This document shows positions 1 to 7,053 of a stretch of DNA of 64,000 nucleotides, piece by piece. The notes below the pieces were generated by a model. The model made no database searches, was not told where the DNA came from, and worked only from the letters and a program-made list of their open reading frames with translations. Source of the DNA: Paenibacillus tianmuensis (lineage in GTDB: Bacteria > Bacillota > Bacilli > Paenibacillales > NBRC-103111); assembly GCF_900100345.1 (NCBI RefSeq), contig NZ_FMTT01000006.1, positions 92,784-156,783 on the forward strand. Reading direction: 5' to 3'. Both the position numbers and the translations under genes were made by a program. Each line of letters opens with the position of its first letter. Within the stretch, counting starts at the first letter, position 1.

Positions 1-303
1 TAAAACAAAGGCAGGCTGCCTAAAAAAGCCAAATGATGGCCATACTCCGACCGAACCCATTCTTTGGCACACTCGGTACGTTCCCGGTCGGTCCCTTCGT
101 TTGATTCAAAAGGGGCATAATAGCTGGCAAGCGTCTCCACTCCGCCGTATTTTAAAAATTTCATCTCTTCGTTCTCATCGCACGAGCCGGTTACGACATC
201 TACAAAACGTTGATCGTGATTCCCCCGCAGCGCGCAGCAGTGCGTCGAAGCTCTCGTAGCTCCCGTGAATGTCGCTGATGACTAACGTTCTGTTCAATGC
301 CAA
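1..303 (-). pseudogene. Internally deleted metallophosphoesterase, runs off the left edge
   Basis: Read on the minus strand from a TTG at 303, preceded by a GGAAGGA-type ribosome site, the gene starts with the first metal-binding block of calcineurin-like phosphoesterases (RTLVISDIHGSY). It then breaks: after FDALLR the reading frame shifts by one base and resumes directly at the LRGNHDQRFVDVV block. In intact relatives these blocks are separated by roughly 45 residues that hold the GDxxDRG metal site, so that part has been deleted. The junction lies in a GCTGCG-type short repeat. The C-terminal part continues past base 1. The remnant belongs to the PrpE/serine-threonine phosphatase-like family, but loss of a metal site plus a frameshift means it is not functional as read. 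Confidence 0.7.
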
Positions 304-432
304 TCTGTCCTTCCGCTCTGGTATCCCATTCCGTAGCCGTTCTGATAATAGGTAATTTTATCACAGCGGTTGGTCTCTGGATAGTGTTCCTTTTCCGTCC
401 AAGTGGATCTCGACAGTCGCTTCCTTCGCTAG

Positions 433-621
433 CCAATCGCGCATATCGCCCAGCTCGAACAATTGCTCGTCAGAGGCTTATCCACCAAAGAGCTGGCCCA
501 TTTGCTTCATATTTCCCCGTACACGGTTCAGGATCATCTCAAGTCGATTTTCGAGAAAACCGGCGTAAAAAGTCGACGTGAGCTGATCTGGCAGCTGTTT
601 TCCCGGTTCGGCGTGCACTAA
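433..621 (+). pseudogene. Remnant of a LuxR-type HTH regulator, C-terminal end only
   Basis: The plus strand keeps an open frame that ends at TAA 619-621 and encodes a LuxR-family helix-turn-helix C-terminus: ARGL-like start ([16 protein letters not shown]), then [17 protein letters not shown] and [15 protein letters not shown]. This is the DNA-binding tail of a regulator usually several hundred residues long. A stop codon (TAG 430-432) lies just upstream in frame, and no sensor domain precedes it. The fragment sits beside the deleted phosphoesterase, which suggests that a deletion or decay event removed most of both genes. It is followed by a strong terminator hairpin. No good start codon or ribosome site was found, so I treat it as a relic. 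Confidence 0.6.
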
Positions 622-636
622 CCTACGCAATCGTAA

Positions 637-675
637 AGAGCAGAACAACGGAGCGACGCTCCGTCATTCTGCTCT
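637..675. terminator. Nested hairpin terminator
   Basis: An inverted repeat pairs AGAGCAGAA with TTCTGCTCT and, inside it, ACGGAGC with GCTCCGT around a three-base loop. A short T run follows on the plus side (GGTTTTGC). It is placed to end the LuxR-remnant transcript and may also serve the response-regulator transcript from the other side. Confidence 0.65.
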
Positions 676-732
676 CTGGTTTTGCTCATCCGGCTTGACC
701 GGACGGTATAGGGCCACTTTTTCATCTGCCAT
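664..732 (-). other. Short reading frame after the response regulator, possible truncated gene start
   Basis: Just after the response regulator, an ATG at 732 lies 11 bases behind AGGAAG and opens a frame of 22 codons (MADEKVALYRPVKPDE and a few more). The frame ends inside the terminator hairpin. The composition is protein-like, but the length is too short for a known family and the end is defined by the hairpin. It may be the first codons of a deleted gene, for example a sensor partner or an unrelated protein. It may also be chance. Confidence 0.2.
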
Positions 733-770
733 CAGATTTATTACTTCCTATCCGTTCTCCGCAAGCCTCT

Positions 771-1445
771 CTATGTCCGCAACTCCAACCGGTAGCCGAG
801 CCCCCGGATCGTGCTGATTCTGAACGATTGTCGCTCTTCGGGAAACCGTTCCCGAAGGCGGTTCACATGGACGTCGACGGTCCGCTCGCCTCCGTCATAG
901 TCGTAGCCCCAGATGTCTTCGATCAACTGATCGCGCGAGAACGTTTTACCGGGGTAGCTGGCCAGCTTGAACAGCAGCTCGAATTCCTTGAGCGGAAGCG
1001 TAATATTTCCCTGTCCTATGGAAAGCTCATACGTGAGACGGTTCATCGTCAGTTCGCCGACCTGCAGCGTCTGCGACGAAGCGATCCGGTACCGCTTCAG
1101 CAGCGCCTTCACGCGGACGATCAGCTCTGCCGGTTCGAATGGTTTCACGAGATAATCATCCGTGCCAAGCTCGAAGCCCTTGACCTTCTGCTTCGTCTCG
1201 CTGATCGCCGTCAGCATGAGCAGCGGCACATCGTAAAGCTGCCGAAGCTGACGGCACAGTTCCCAACCGTCCATATGCGGCATCATAATATCGAGAATGA
1301 CCAAATCCGCCTTGAACGATTCCAGCTTGTCGAGCGCTTCCTGCCCGTGGGCAGCTTCTTGCACCGTAAAGCCTTCCTGACGCAAGCATACTTTAACCAG
1401 CTCGCGGATATGCGGATCGTCGTCGACAACCATGATTCTACTCAT
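771..1445 (-). CDS. OmpR/PhoB-family response regulator, orphan
   Basis: Two-component response regulator that binds DNA after phosphorylation by a histidine kinase. The receiver domain fills the first 120 residues: acidic pocket VVDDD, phosphoacceptor Asp in DLVILDIMMPHMDGW (about residue 52), switch Thr in MLTA and Lys in LVKPFEP. A winged-helix effector domain follows, ending in GERTVDVHVNRLRERF and ISTIRGLGYRLE, the classic OmpR signature. I start at the ATG at 1445, directly before RIMVVDDD. A TTG four codons earlier (1457) is possible but sits on top of the AAGGCGG ribosome site. No histidine kinase gene follows, although the partner is usually next door. The downstream side is occupied by gene remnants, so the kinase may have been lost. 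Signal and targets are unknown. Confidence 0.9.
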   Translation of the reverse strand: MSRIMVVDDDPHIRELVKVCLRQEGFTVQEAAHGQEALDKLESFKADLVILDIMMPHMDGWELCRQLRQLYDVPLLMLTAISETKQKVKGFELGTDDYLVKPFEPAELIVRVKALLKRYRIASSQTLQVGELTMNRLTYELSIGQGNITLPLKEFELLFKLASYPGKTFSRDQLIEDIWGYDYDGGERTVDVHVNRLRERFPEERQSFRISTIRGLGYRLELRT

Positions 1446-1547
1446 CTGCTTCGTCAACCGCCTTTCTGATGTTCAACTTCCTTTAACTTACAATACAACA
1501 GAATTATAAACTGGATGTGAACGACAACGGGTCCCCGTACGCAAGAA

Positions 1548-1570
1548 ATCCCCGCCGGGACGGACGGGGA
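1548..1570 (-). terminator. Terminator after the HPr-like gene
   Basis: On the minus strand TCCCCG pairs with CGGGGA around a ten-base loop, followed by TTTCTT. It lies between the HPr-like gene and the response regulator, so the two are probably separate transcripts. Confidence 0.5.
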
Positions 1571-1628
1571 TGCGTCAACTATATTGGAATTCATACAAAA
1601 TCTTCGTCCGCTGCCTCCATGCGCAAGA

Positions 1629-1895
1629 TCATACTTGACGCTCCTTGTTCTCCAGCATATGGCTCATCATCTCGATCGCTTCCTCTTCGTCAGCGCCTTT
1701 CGTCTGGATTGTCAATCTCGTCCCGCGCCGGATCGGAATGAACATCATCCCGAGGATGCTCTTGGCATCGAGCTGCATACACTCCGCCTCGAAACGGATC
1801 TTGATGTCGGAACGGTATTGGTTCGCATACTGAACGATTTGCTGCAAATATTCGGGCCGCAGATCATCGGATATAACAATTTCGTGAACTCGCAT
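1629..1895 (-). CDS. HPr-like phosphocarrier-family protein without the active-site histidine
   Basis: 88 residues with the HPr/Crh fold pattern. A segment LRPEYLQQIVQYANQYRSDI aligns with the catalytic loop and first helix of HPr, and LDAKSILGMMFIPIRRGT matches the region around regulatory Ser46. The loop that normally reads GLHARPA reads DDLRPEY, so the phosphohistidine of the sugar phosphotransferase system is missing. The serine in AKS is kept. In B. subtilis Crh also lacks the histidine and works only through serine phosphorylation and CcpA, so a regulatory role is a fair inference, though this protein is more divergent than Crh. Start ATG 1895 follows GGAGG by six bases. The leader carries a c-di-GMP-I riboswitch and strong promoter, and no other PTS gene is nearby. 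Confidence 0.75.
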   Translation of the reverse strand: MRVHEIVISDDLRPEYLQQIVQYANQYRSDIKIRFEAECMQLDAKSILGMMFIPIRRGTRLTIQTKGADEEEAIEMMSHMLENKERQV

Positions 1896-2012
1896 GATAC
1901 GCCTCCGGTACTTTTAGTGGAAAGAGTATATAAAATTTACTGTATTATACTGCAATTCCAAGGAGGGGAAACTGTTTGCATGCCTATCTTTTTCCTTAAC
2001 CGGGAAAATACG

Positions 2013-2074
2013 TACGTTCCTCACTTATTCTTGCGGTGCATGACAAATAGCCCCGCAAGCTTATACGGAACGTA
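2013..2074 (-). promoter_or_regulatory. Two-tier hairpin, candidate riboswitch expression platform
   Basis: On the minus-strand RNA, UACGUUCC (from 2074) pairs with GGAACGUA (to 2013), enclosing a second stem CUUGCGG/CCGCAAG. UAUUUUCCC follows. It lies between the c-di-GMP aptamer and the HPr-like gene, where a regulated terminator would be expected. The U run is weak, so this is a candidate only. Confidence 0.4.
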
Positions 2075-2100
2075 GCGTACGTTTAAGCTGCATCCCTCTT

Positions 2101-2185
2101 TGGCGGCTCGGCCGTCATCGCATAACTTATGCCTTAGACCCGTAGCTTTGCGTCCCCGCTTTTCAACAGGTTTGCCTTTCTCAGT
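2101..2185 (-). ncRNA. Cyclic-di-GMP-I (GEMM-I) riboswitch aptamer
   Basis: Read on the minus strand, the leader shows the ordered conserved blocks of the GEMM-I aptamer. First comes GGCAAACC, then a six-pair stem capped by a GAAA tetraloop. GGGACGCAAAGC follows, with the tetraloop receptor ACGGGUCUAA. Then come a second stem GCAUAA/UUAUGC and the closing GAUGACGGCC...GCC block. The GCAAAC and GACGCAAAGC motifs and the GAAA loop with its receptor are diagnostic. The closing P1 helix is imperfect (two A-C oppositions against the 5' GGCAA), so ligand affinity could be changed. Transcription would start near 2224 from the promoter at 2231-2260. The only gene downstream on this strand is the HPr-like one. 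Confidence 0.85.
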
Positions 2186-2230
2186 AAAGATGTCTTCTGC
2201 GTCCTTGCCCTACAAGCGGCGCTTGATAAA

Positions 2231-2260
2231 ATTGTAAGCCTTCTCGCTAAAATATGTCAA
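2231..2260 (-). promoter_or_regulatory. Strong sigma-A promoter for the riboswitch transcript
   Basis: Minus strand: consensus TTGACA at 2260-2255, an 18-base spacer, then TACAAT at 2236-2231. The aptamer begins roughly 40 bases after the predicted start, the normal layout for a leader riboswitch. Confidence 0.75.
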
Positions 2261-2333
2261 GTAAATCCTTCACACCCTAGAAGCCCGTACCTGCATTTAC
2301 AGCAGCCCCCTTTCAACGAAATGGCGAGACAGT

Positions 2334-3920
2334 TTACATCGGTTTCAGCATTTGTCTAAAAGTAAACGCCAGCTTCAAGCGAAGCAGATCGTTAATTTTT
2401 TTGTAGTCGACCTCCAGCAGCTCGCCGACCTTCTCCAGCCGGTAAGCCACCGTGTTGCGGTGAATCAGCATCTGCTTAGCCGTCTCATTCACTTGCCCGT
2501 CGTTCTCTATAAACGCTTCCAGCGTACGCAGCATTTCCTGTGAATATTCCGGGTCCTTCTTCAAGAGCATTTCCAGCACCTCGTTGACGTATGTCTGCAT
2601 ATGCTCCCTAGGAACATGCTGGAACAAATACGCGAGCTCGACCGCCCCGAATTGCACCACGGCTTCCCGAATGCCGAGCCGGTCAGCCAGCCGGGACGTC
2701 TCTAAACATTCATTGTAAGCATCCCGCAGTTGGTCTGGCCTGTTCTTCTTATTGCTGACACAGATCCGAAGCGGAGTGCCGCTGTCCTCCTGCAGCACCC
2801 CGCGCAGACACGTGCGCAGCAAGTCGTTCAGCTTCCCGTCGGCCCCCGGAGCATCGACTAGGAAGACGGAAAACAAGCCCTCCTGAATGGAAAAATGAAT
2901 CACGGCCATCTCCTTGAGCTCCGGGTGATACTGCATCTCCTCGCGGATATTCCGCAGCAGCGAATCCTTCTCCCTGTATCCCGTATCCGGAGATATGATG
3001 GAGAGCAGACCGCGATACGCGCCTTGAAACAGCGGAATCCCCCGCCGGGCCGCTTCTTCCGTCAGCGCTTCGATCGTACCGCTCCCCCGCAAATACCGGC
3101 TCAGCAGCAACCCCAGATCGTTTTGTGCGGCATGGTTTCGATATTCATTGAGGATTACTCCCATATGATACGAAATGATCTCGGCGGTTTGCAGAAATAA
3201 CTCTTCCTCCACCTTGACCCGGTGGGGATTCTCCGGAAAAATGACCATATAGCCAATACACTCGTCATGCTCTTTCAGGGGAACGCGAAAACATCGGCTC
3301 TCTTCCACAAACGCCCACTGCGCTTCTTTCTCCCACGTCCAGCCGTGCAGCAGCTGCGAAGCTCCGAAAGAAGTCGCATTGAATATGACTTGACCGCGGG
3401 AACCGACAACGGCGATTGGATATCCTAAAATACCCAGAAGCTTTTGAAAAAAATGATCGATTCGATCCGGCCTAAGCGCGAATTGCATCAATCTCATTTG
3501 CTTGTCGAGCACGCTGTGAAGAATTTGCGTATGATATTGCATTTCAATATGAAACATTCCGTTCATCTGGTCGGAAAAAAAACATTCGTAAGGCAATTCA
3601 ATCAGAGGGAAATCGAGGCGGTTGGCTTCTTCGAGGATCGGCTCGGGCACTTTGTCCCAAAAGCGGCCAATCTTTATTCCGAGTCCGGCCGAGCGGCATT
3701 GGTTCAGCTTGCGAAGCAGAGAAATAGCATCATACGGGACGTCTTTCATCAAATAAGCGGTCGTGAATACCATCTCCCCTTCCCTGAACCAATCGGCAAT
3801 ATCCGGCGTATCCATGACTTTAACCGACTTGACGAGGCGCGACGCACCGCTTTGCCCGGCAACAAGCTTTCCTTCGGATAACGGATAGATGGACAGCACT
3901 TGTTCGACGGTGATGTTCAT
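2334..3920 (-). CDS. PucR-family transcriptional regulator
   Basis: 528 residues. The N-terminal third (about 8-130) is the PucR sensing domain seen in regulators of purine and amino-acid use (VEQVLSIYPLSEG, TPDIADWFREGEMVFTTAY). The centre (about 280-420) resembles the degenerate cyclase-like CdaR domain. The C-terminus is the PucR-type HTH (MLRTLEAFIENDGQVNETAKQ, then IHRNTVAYRLEKV). Start ATG 3920 follows AGGAGGTGAAG. It is monocistronic, and pncB lies upstream on the same strand behind a terminator. In B. subtilis PucR controls purine catabolism, but no purine genes are in this window, so the inducer and regulon here are unknown. Length and domain order are normal for the family. Confidence 0.88.
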   Translation of the reverse strand: MNITVEQVLSIYPLSEGKLVAGQSGASRLVKSVKVMDTPDIADWFREGEMVFTTAYLMKDVPYDAISLLRKLNQCRSAGLGIKIGRFWDKVPEPILEEANRLDFPLIELPYECFFSDQMNGMFHIEMQYHTQILHSVLDKQMRLMQFALRPDRIDHFFQKLLGILGYPIAVVGSRGQVIFNATSFGASQLLHGWTWEKEAQWAFVEESRCFRVPLKEHDECIGYMVIFPENPHRVKVEEELFLQTAEIISYHMGVILNEYRNHAAQNDLGLLLSRYLRGSGTIEALTEEAARRGIPLFQGAYRGLLSIISPDTGYREKDSLLRNIREEMQYHPELKEMAVIHFSIQEGLFSVFLVDAPGADGKLNDLLRTCLRGVLQEDSGTPLRICVSNKKNRPDQLRDAYNECLETSRLADRLGIREAVVQFGAVELAYLFQHVPREHMQTYVNEVLEMLLKKDPEYSQEMLRTLEAFIENDGQVNETAKQMLIHRNTVAYRLEKVGELLEVDYKKINDLLRLKLAFTFRQMLKPM

Positions 3921-4152
3921 TTCGTATCTTCACCTCCTGGAATGGTCTTTTGGGCGAATGTGACTCGAATCGGACGTATTTTTTCTATGCAACAAACTGT
4001 ATCAAAATTATGTTACATGATCAATGTGTTTTTTAAGTGTATCTATTGTATGAAAACAGCATCAGGGCAAAGTGGCCGGAAATAAAGTCAGCGGACGTAC
4101 AAAGGCATACATCCAACTCGCCGGTGGCTGCTGGAACGTGAGGGGCAAGCAT

Positions 4153-4181
4153 AAAAAAAGGAGCCCGACATTTCAGGCTCC
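4153..4181 (-). terminator. Terminator after pncB
   Basis: GGAGCC pairs with GGCTCC around a ten-base loop, and seven T residues follow on the minus strand. It ends the pncA-pncB transcript. Confidence 0.8.
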
Positions 4182-4208
4182 GACGAGAAAGCGGCTGCGT
4201 ACGCCGTC

Positions 4209-5657
4209 CTATTCTTTATGCTTGCGAATCCGAATCAGCTCCATCTTCTGGTCCCAAGCTTCAGGGCTCAGGTCAACAGGATACACTTCCGGATTCAGCT
4301 TGCGCAAATATTCCGGCCAGAATAAGGTCAGCTGCTCCCGGTGATGCTCGCGGATCGTCTCCAGCGTAGGCAGCTCGTACACCTGCTTGCCATTTGCAAA
4401 AATCGGACGAAGCATCGGCTGCGCTTCGTATTGCTCCACCGTTTTCGAAATATAAGTGTGCACCGGGTCGAACAGCTTCAGCGGCTTGCCTTGCTGCACA
4501 TCGTCTTCGTCCGTCAGCGCGATATAGTCCGCCATCGCCTTGTTGGTCTCGCGATTGACGATGCGGTAGAGGTCCTTAATCCCCGGCGTCGTCACTTTTT
4601 CCGGATTGCCCGAAATTTTGATGACCGGTACGAAACCGTCCTCACGTTCGCGGGCGACCAGCTTGTAGACGCCCCCTAGCGCGGGCTGGTCGGCCGCCGT
4701 AATCAGCTTCGTGCCGACTCCCCAGCTATCGATTCTCGCCCCTTGGGCTTTCAGGTTGAAAATAATGTTCTCGTCCAAATCGTTCGATGCGACGATCTTG
4801 ACATCCTGCAGCCCTGCTTCGTCCAGCATCACACGCGCCGTCTTCGACAAATAAGCCAAGTCTCCGCTGTCGAGCCGGATCGCCCTCATCCGTTTGCCCT
4901 GGCTTTGCAGCCATTTGGCCGTTTCGATCGCATGCGGCACGCCGCTTTTGATCGTATCGTACGTGTCGACCAGCAGCGTGACCTGCTCAGGCAGCGCGGC
5001 GGAAAATTTCCGGAACGCCTCTTCCTCCGAATCGTGGCCCTGCACCCAAGCGTGCGCGTGTGTACCCTTCGTCGGAATGCCGAACATCATGCCCGCTCTC
5101 ATGTTCGACGTGGCGTCGAAGCCGGCGATATAAGTCGCCCGCGCACCCCATACCGCCGCATCCGCCTCTTGGGCCCGCCGCGTGCCGAATTCCATCAGCA
5201 CATCGTCCGGCGCGACCTGCCGGATACGCGACGCCTTGGTCGCGACCAGCGTCTGGTAGTTCATGAAGTTCAAGATCGCCGTCTCCAGCAGCTGCGCTTC
5301 GAAGACGCTCGCTTCGACCCGGATCAGCGGCTCGTTGGGAAACACCAGCGATCCTTCCTCCACCGACCATAACGAACCGGTAAATCGGAACTGGCGCAGC
5401 TTCTCCAGAAAGGCCGGGTCATAATTCTCCTCCTGCTCCGCCAAGTAGCGGATCGACGCTTCGTCGAATCGCAGGTGTTGAATATACTCGACGATGCGCT
5501 GCAGGCCAGCAAATACGGCATATCCGTTTCCGAACGGCAGCTTGCGGAAGTAAGCCTCGAACACCGCCTTGCGGTCCATCGAGCCGTTGAACCAGTGGGC
5601 GTACATCATGTTGATTTGATATTTATCCGTATGAAGCGTCAAATTTTCGCAGCTCAT
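4209..5657 (-). CDS. pncB: Nicotinate phosphoribosyltransferase
   Basis: Converts nicotinate and PRPP to nicotinate mononucleotide, using ATP, in the cytoplasmic NAD salvage (Preiss-Handler) route. 482 residues, the size of the long bacterial form. Family blocks are clear: LHTDKYQINMMYAHW at the start, FMNYQTLVATKASRIR, EFGTRRAQEADAAVWGARA, GTHAHAWVQ, LDSGDLAYLSK near 265 and a central KIVASNDLDE. It lies 21 bases after pncA on the same strand, so nicotinamidase feeds nicotinate directly to this enzyme. Start ATG 5657 has GAGAGGGGAA just ahead. Expression probably comes from the pncA promoter with its TGACA/TGTCA operator-like sites. Confidence 0.95.
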   Translation of the reverse strand: MSCENLTLHTDKYQINMMYAHWFNGSMDRKAVFEAYFRKLPFGNGYAVFAGLQRIVEYIQHLRFDEASIRYLAEQEENYDPAFLEKLRQFRFTGSLWSVEEGSLVFPNEPLIRVEASVFEAQLLETAILNFMNYQTLVATKASRIRQVAPDDVLMEFGTRRAQEADAAVWGARATYIAGFDATSNMRAGMMFGIPTKGTHAHAWVQGHDSEEEAFRKFSAALPEQVTLLVDTYDTIKSGVPHAIETAKWLQSQGKRMRAIRLDSGDLAYLSKTARVMLDEAGLQDVKIVASNDLDENIIFNLKAQGARIDSWGVGTKLITAADQPALGGVYKLVAREREDGFVPVIKISGNPEKVTTPGIKDLYRIVNRETNKAMADYIALTDEDDVQQGKPLKLFDPVHTYISKTVEQYEAQPMLRPIFANGKQVYELPTLETIREHHREQLTLFWPEYLRKLNPEVYPVDLSPEAWDQKMELIRIRKHKE

Positions 5658-5678
5658 CGTAGTTCCCCTCTCGCTTCG

Positions 5679-6233
5679 TTAGACGTTCTTATCCGCAGCG
5701 CGGACGACTTCGGCGCCCAGCACGTTCCGAAAATGAGTCAGTGCCCATTCGTGTCCGGCCGGATTGAAGCTCGCGACCGCGTCCTCATGAACAACGATTT
5801 TATACCCCTTATTATAGGCATCCACAGCGGTATGCAGTACGCAAATGTCCGTACAGACGCCGATCAGGTGCACCTCGTCGATGCCGCGGGCCCGCAGCCG
5901 CAGCTCCAAATCCGTCCCGCAGAAGGCGCTGTATCTCGTTTTGTCCATCCAATAAATGCCGTCCTGGCGCGCCGAATAGACGTCGTGAAGCCGGCCGTAC
6001 AGTTTGCGCCCCTCCGTATCGCGGATGTTATGCGGCGGAAACAGCTTGTGTTCTGGATGATACGTGTCATTTTCCTCATGAAGGTCGACGGCCATAACGA
6101 CCAGATCGCCCCCTTCGACAAACCGTTCTGTCAATTCGGCGATTCTTTGTTCCAAATCGATCGCCGGCTGCCCGCAGGGCAGTTTGCCAGTAACGAAATC
6201 GACCGTATAATCGATCACAACGAGAGCTTTCAT
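5679..6233 (-). CDS. pncA: Nicotinamidase, isochorismatase-like cysteine hydrolase
   Basis: Hydrolyses nicotinamide to nicotinate and ammonia. 184 residues with the isochorismatase fold. The catalytic triad is visible: Asp in ALVVIDYTVDF, Lys in WMDKTRYSAF and nucleophile Cys in GVCTDICVL. The metal-site region VDLHEENDTYHPEH carries the Asp and His residues typical of nicotinamidases. I start at ATG 6233, seven bases after AAGGGAAGG and directly before the conserved KALVVIDYT. An ATG seven codons upstream lacks a ribosome site. It is first in a two-gene unit with pncB. The context with pncB makes nicotinamidase much more likely than another isochorismatase-family hydrolase. Confidence 0.92.
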   Translation of the reverse strand: MKALVVIDYTVDFVTGKLPCGQPAIDLEQRIAELTERFVEGGDLVVMAVDLHEENDTYHPEHKLFPPHNIRDTEGRKLYGRLHDVYSARQDGIYWMDKTRYSAFCGTDLELRLRARGIDEVHLIGVCTDICVLHTAVDAYNKGYKIVVHEDAVASFNPAGHEWALTHFRNVLGAEVVRAADKNV

Positions 6234-6296
6234 AAGGGCACCTTCCCTTTCCATACGTCTGTATTGATGTAGACTGGCAACTCCGTTCTTTCAATA

Positions 6297-6329
6297 ATGT
6301 CATTATGACATATTTAAAATAAATGTCAA
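6297..6329 (-). promoter_or_regulatory. pncA promoter with overlapping TGACA/TGTCA palindrome
   Basis: Minus strand: TTGACA (6329-6324), an 18-base spacer and TAATGA (6305-6300). A perfect 7-1-7 palindrome, ATGTCATAATGACAT (6297-6311), covers the -10 element. With the -35 this gives three TGACA/TGTCA half-sites. That layout suggests a repressor site; an NAD-responsive regulator is a guess from the genes served. The -35 overlaps the stop codon of the hydrolase gene upstream. Confidence 0.55.
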
Positions 6330-7042
6330 GCCTCATTTTCCGAGTCCCATCGCTCCAGCAGCCAAGCCGTCGTATAATCGACAACGATCTGCGAATTAGT
6401 TCGTCCGTCCGAATTTACGAACTGCTCGTGGCCGCGAAAATAATCCGGATGCCCGCCCGTCAGCGCCAGGTTGATCCGATACGCCGGAGCATGCTTGAAG
6501 CGGTCGTACCGGAACCGGTGACGAAGCCCGGAGCCTTCCGTTACCCAGCCGCCCCACGAACCGAGCCGGGCAATCGGATCGCCGCCCTTCGCGCCGGTGC
6601 CGCGTATGTAAAGCGCTCGTTCCCGGCCTGTGGAGCTTACCGGGCATTTCGGCGAGCCGATCTGTACCGTCAGGATACCCGGCATGGAAAGCGCCGGGCG
6701 CAGCAGCTCGGCCGCCTGCACGCCTGCCACTCCCCCTCCGCTGTGCCCGATCAAGACGGGGAAGCCGTCCCCGCAGACACTGCGGATCGCCTCTACCGCC
6801 TTGCGGCCTCCGATCGAGCGCGCGGCCGCCTGCGGTCTCAACCGCAGATCCTGGTAAATTTCCAGCATCTGAGCCGCTGTTTTCCGGCTCCAGTCGCCGT
6901 ATGGGAACAGCAGCCGATACTCCGGCTGGAATCCCCTCGCCTCCAGCCTGCGGCACAACTGCTCTCCGAACGTTTCCATAAAGTTTGGCGCCGTCGCCAT
7001 TCCGGACAATAAGAAAAGCCGCGGTCTGTAAAAAATGGACAT
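6326..7042 (-). CDS. Alpha/beta-hydrolase-fold protein next to nitric oxide synthase
   Basis: 238 residues from ATG 7042, which follows GAGGAGCGG. The N-terminus RPRLFLLSGMA is a typical first strand and turn. The nucleophile elbow is VLIGHSGGGVAG, with Ser about residue 110. Likely acid and base partners are in GGDPIARLGSW and ALTGGHPDYF, giving a full Ser-Asp-His set. The substrate cannot be told from sequence; thioesterase, lipase or esterase activity are all possible. It starts 12 bases from the nos stop and its ribosome site overlaps that stop, so the two genes are surely cotranscribed. I do not know this pairing as an established one. No signal peptide is seen, so it is probably cytoplasmic. 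Confidence 0.75.
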   Translation of the reverse strand: MSIFYRPRLFLLSGMATAPNFMETFGEQLCRRLEARGFQPEYRLLFPYGDWSRKTAAQMLEIYQDLRLRPQAAARSIGGRKAVEAIRSVCGDGFPVLIGHSGGGVAGVQAAELLRPALSMPGILTVQIGSPKCPVSSTGRERALYIRGTGAKGGDPIARLGSWGGWVTEGSGLRHRFRYDRFKHAPAYRINLALTGGHPDYFRGHEQFVNSDGRTNSQIVVDYTTAWLLERWDSENEA

Positions 7043-7053
7043 ACAACCGCTCC

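Noticed and set aside
5475..6272. Frame opposite pncA and the pncB 5' end
   Set aside because: pncA with its catalytic triad explains this segment.
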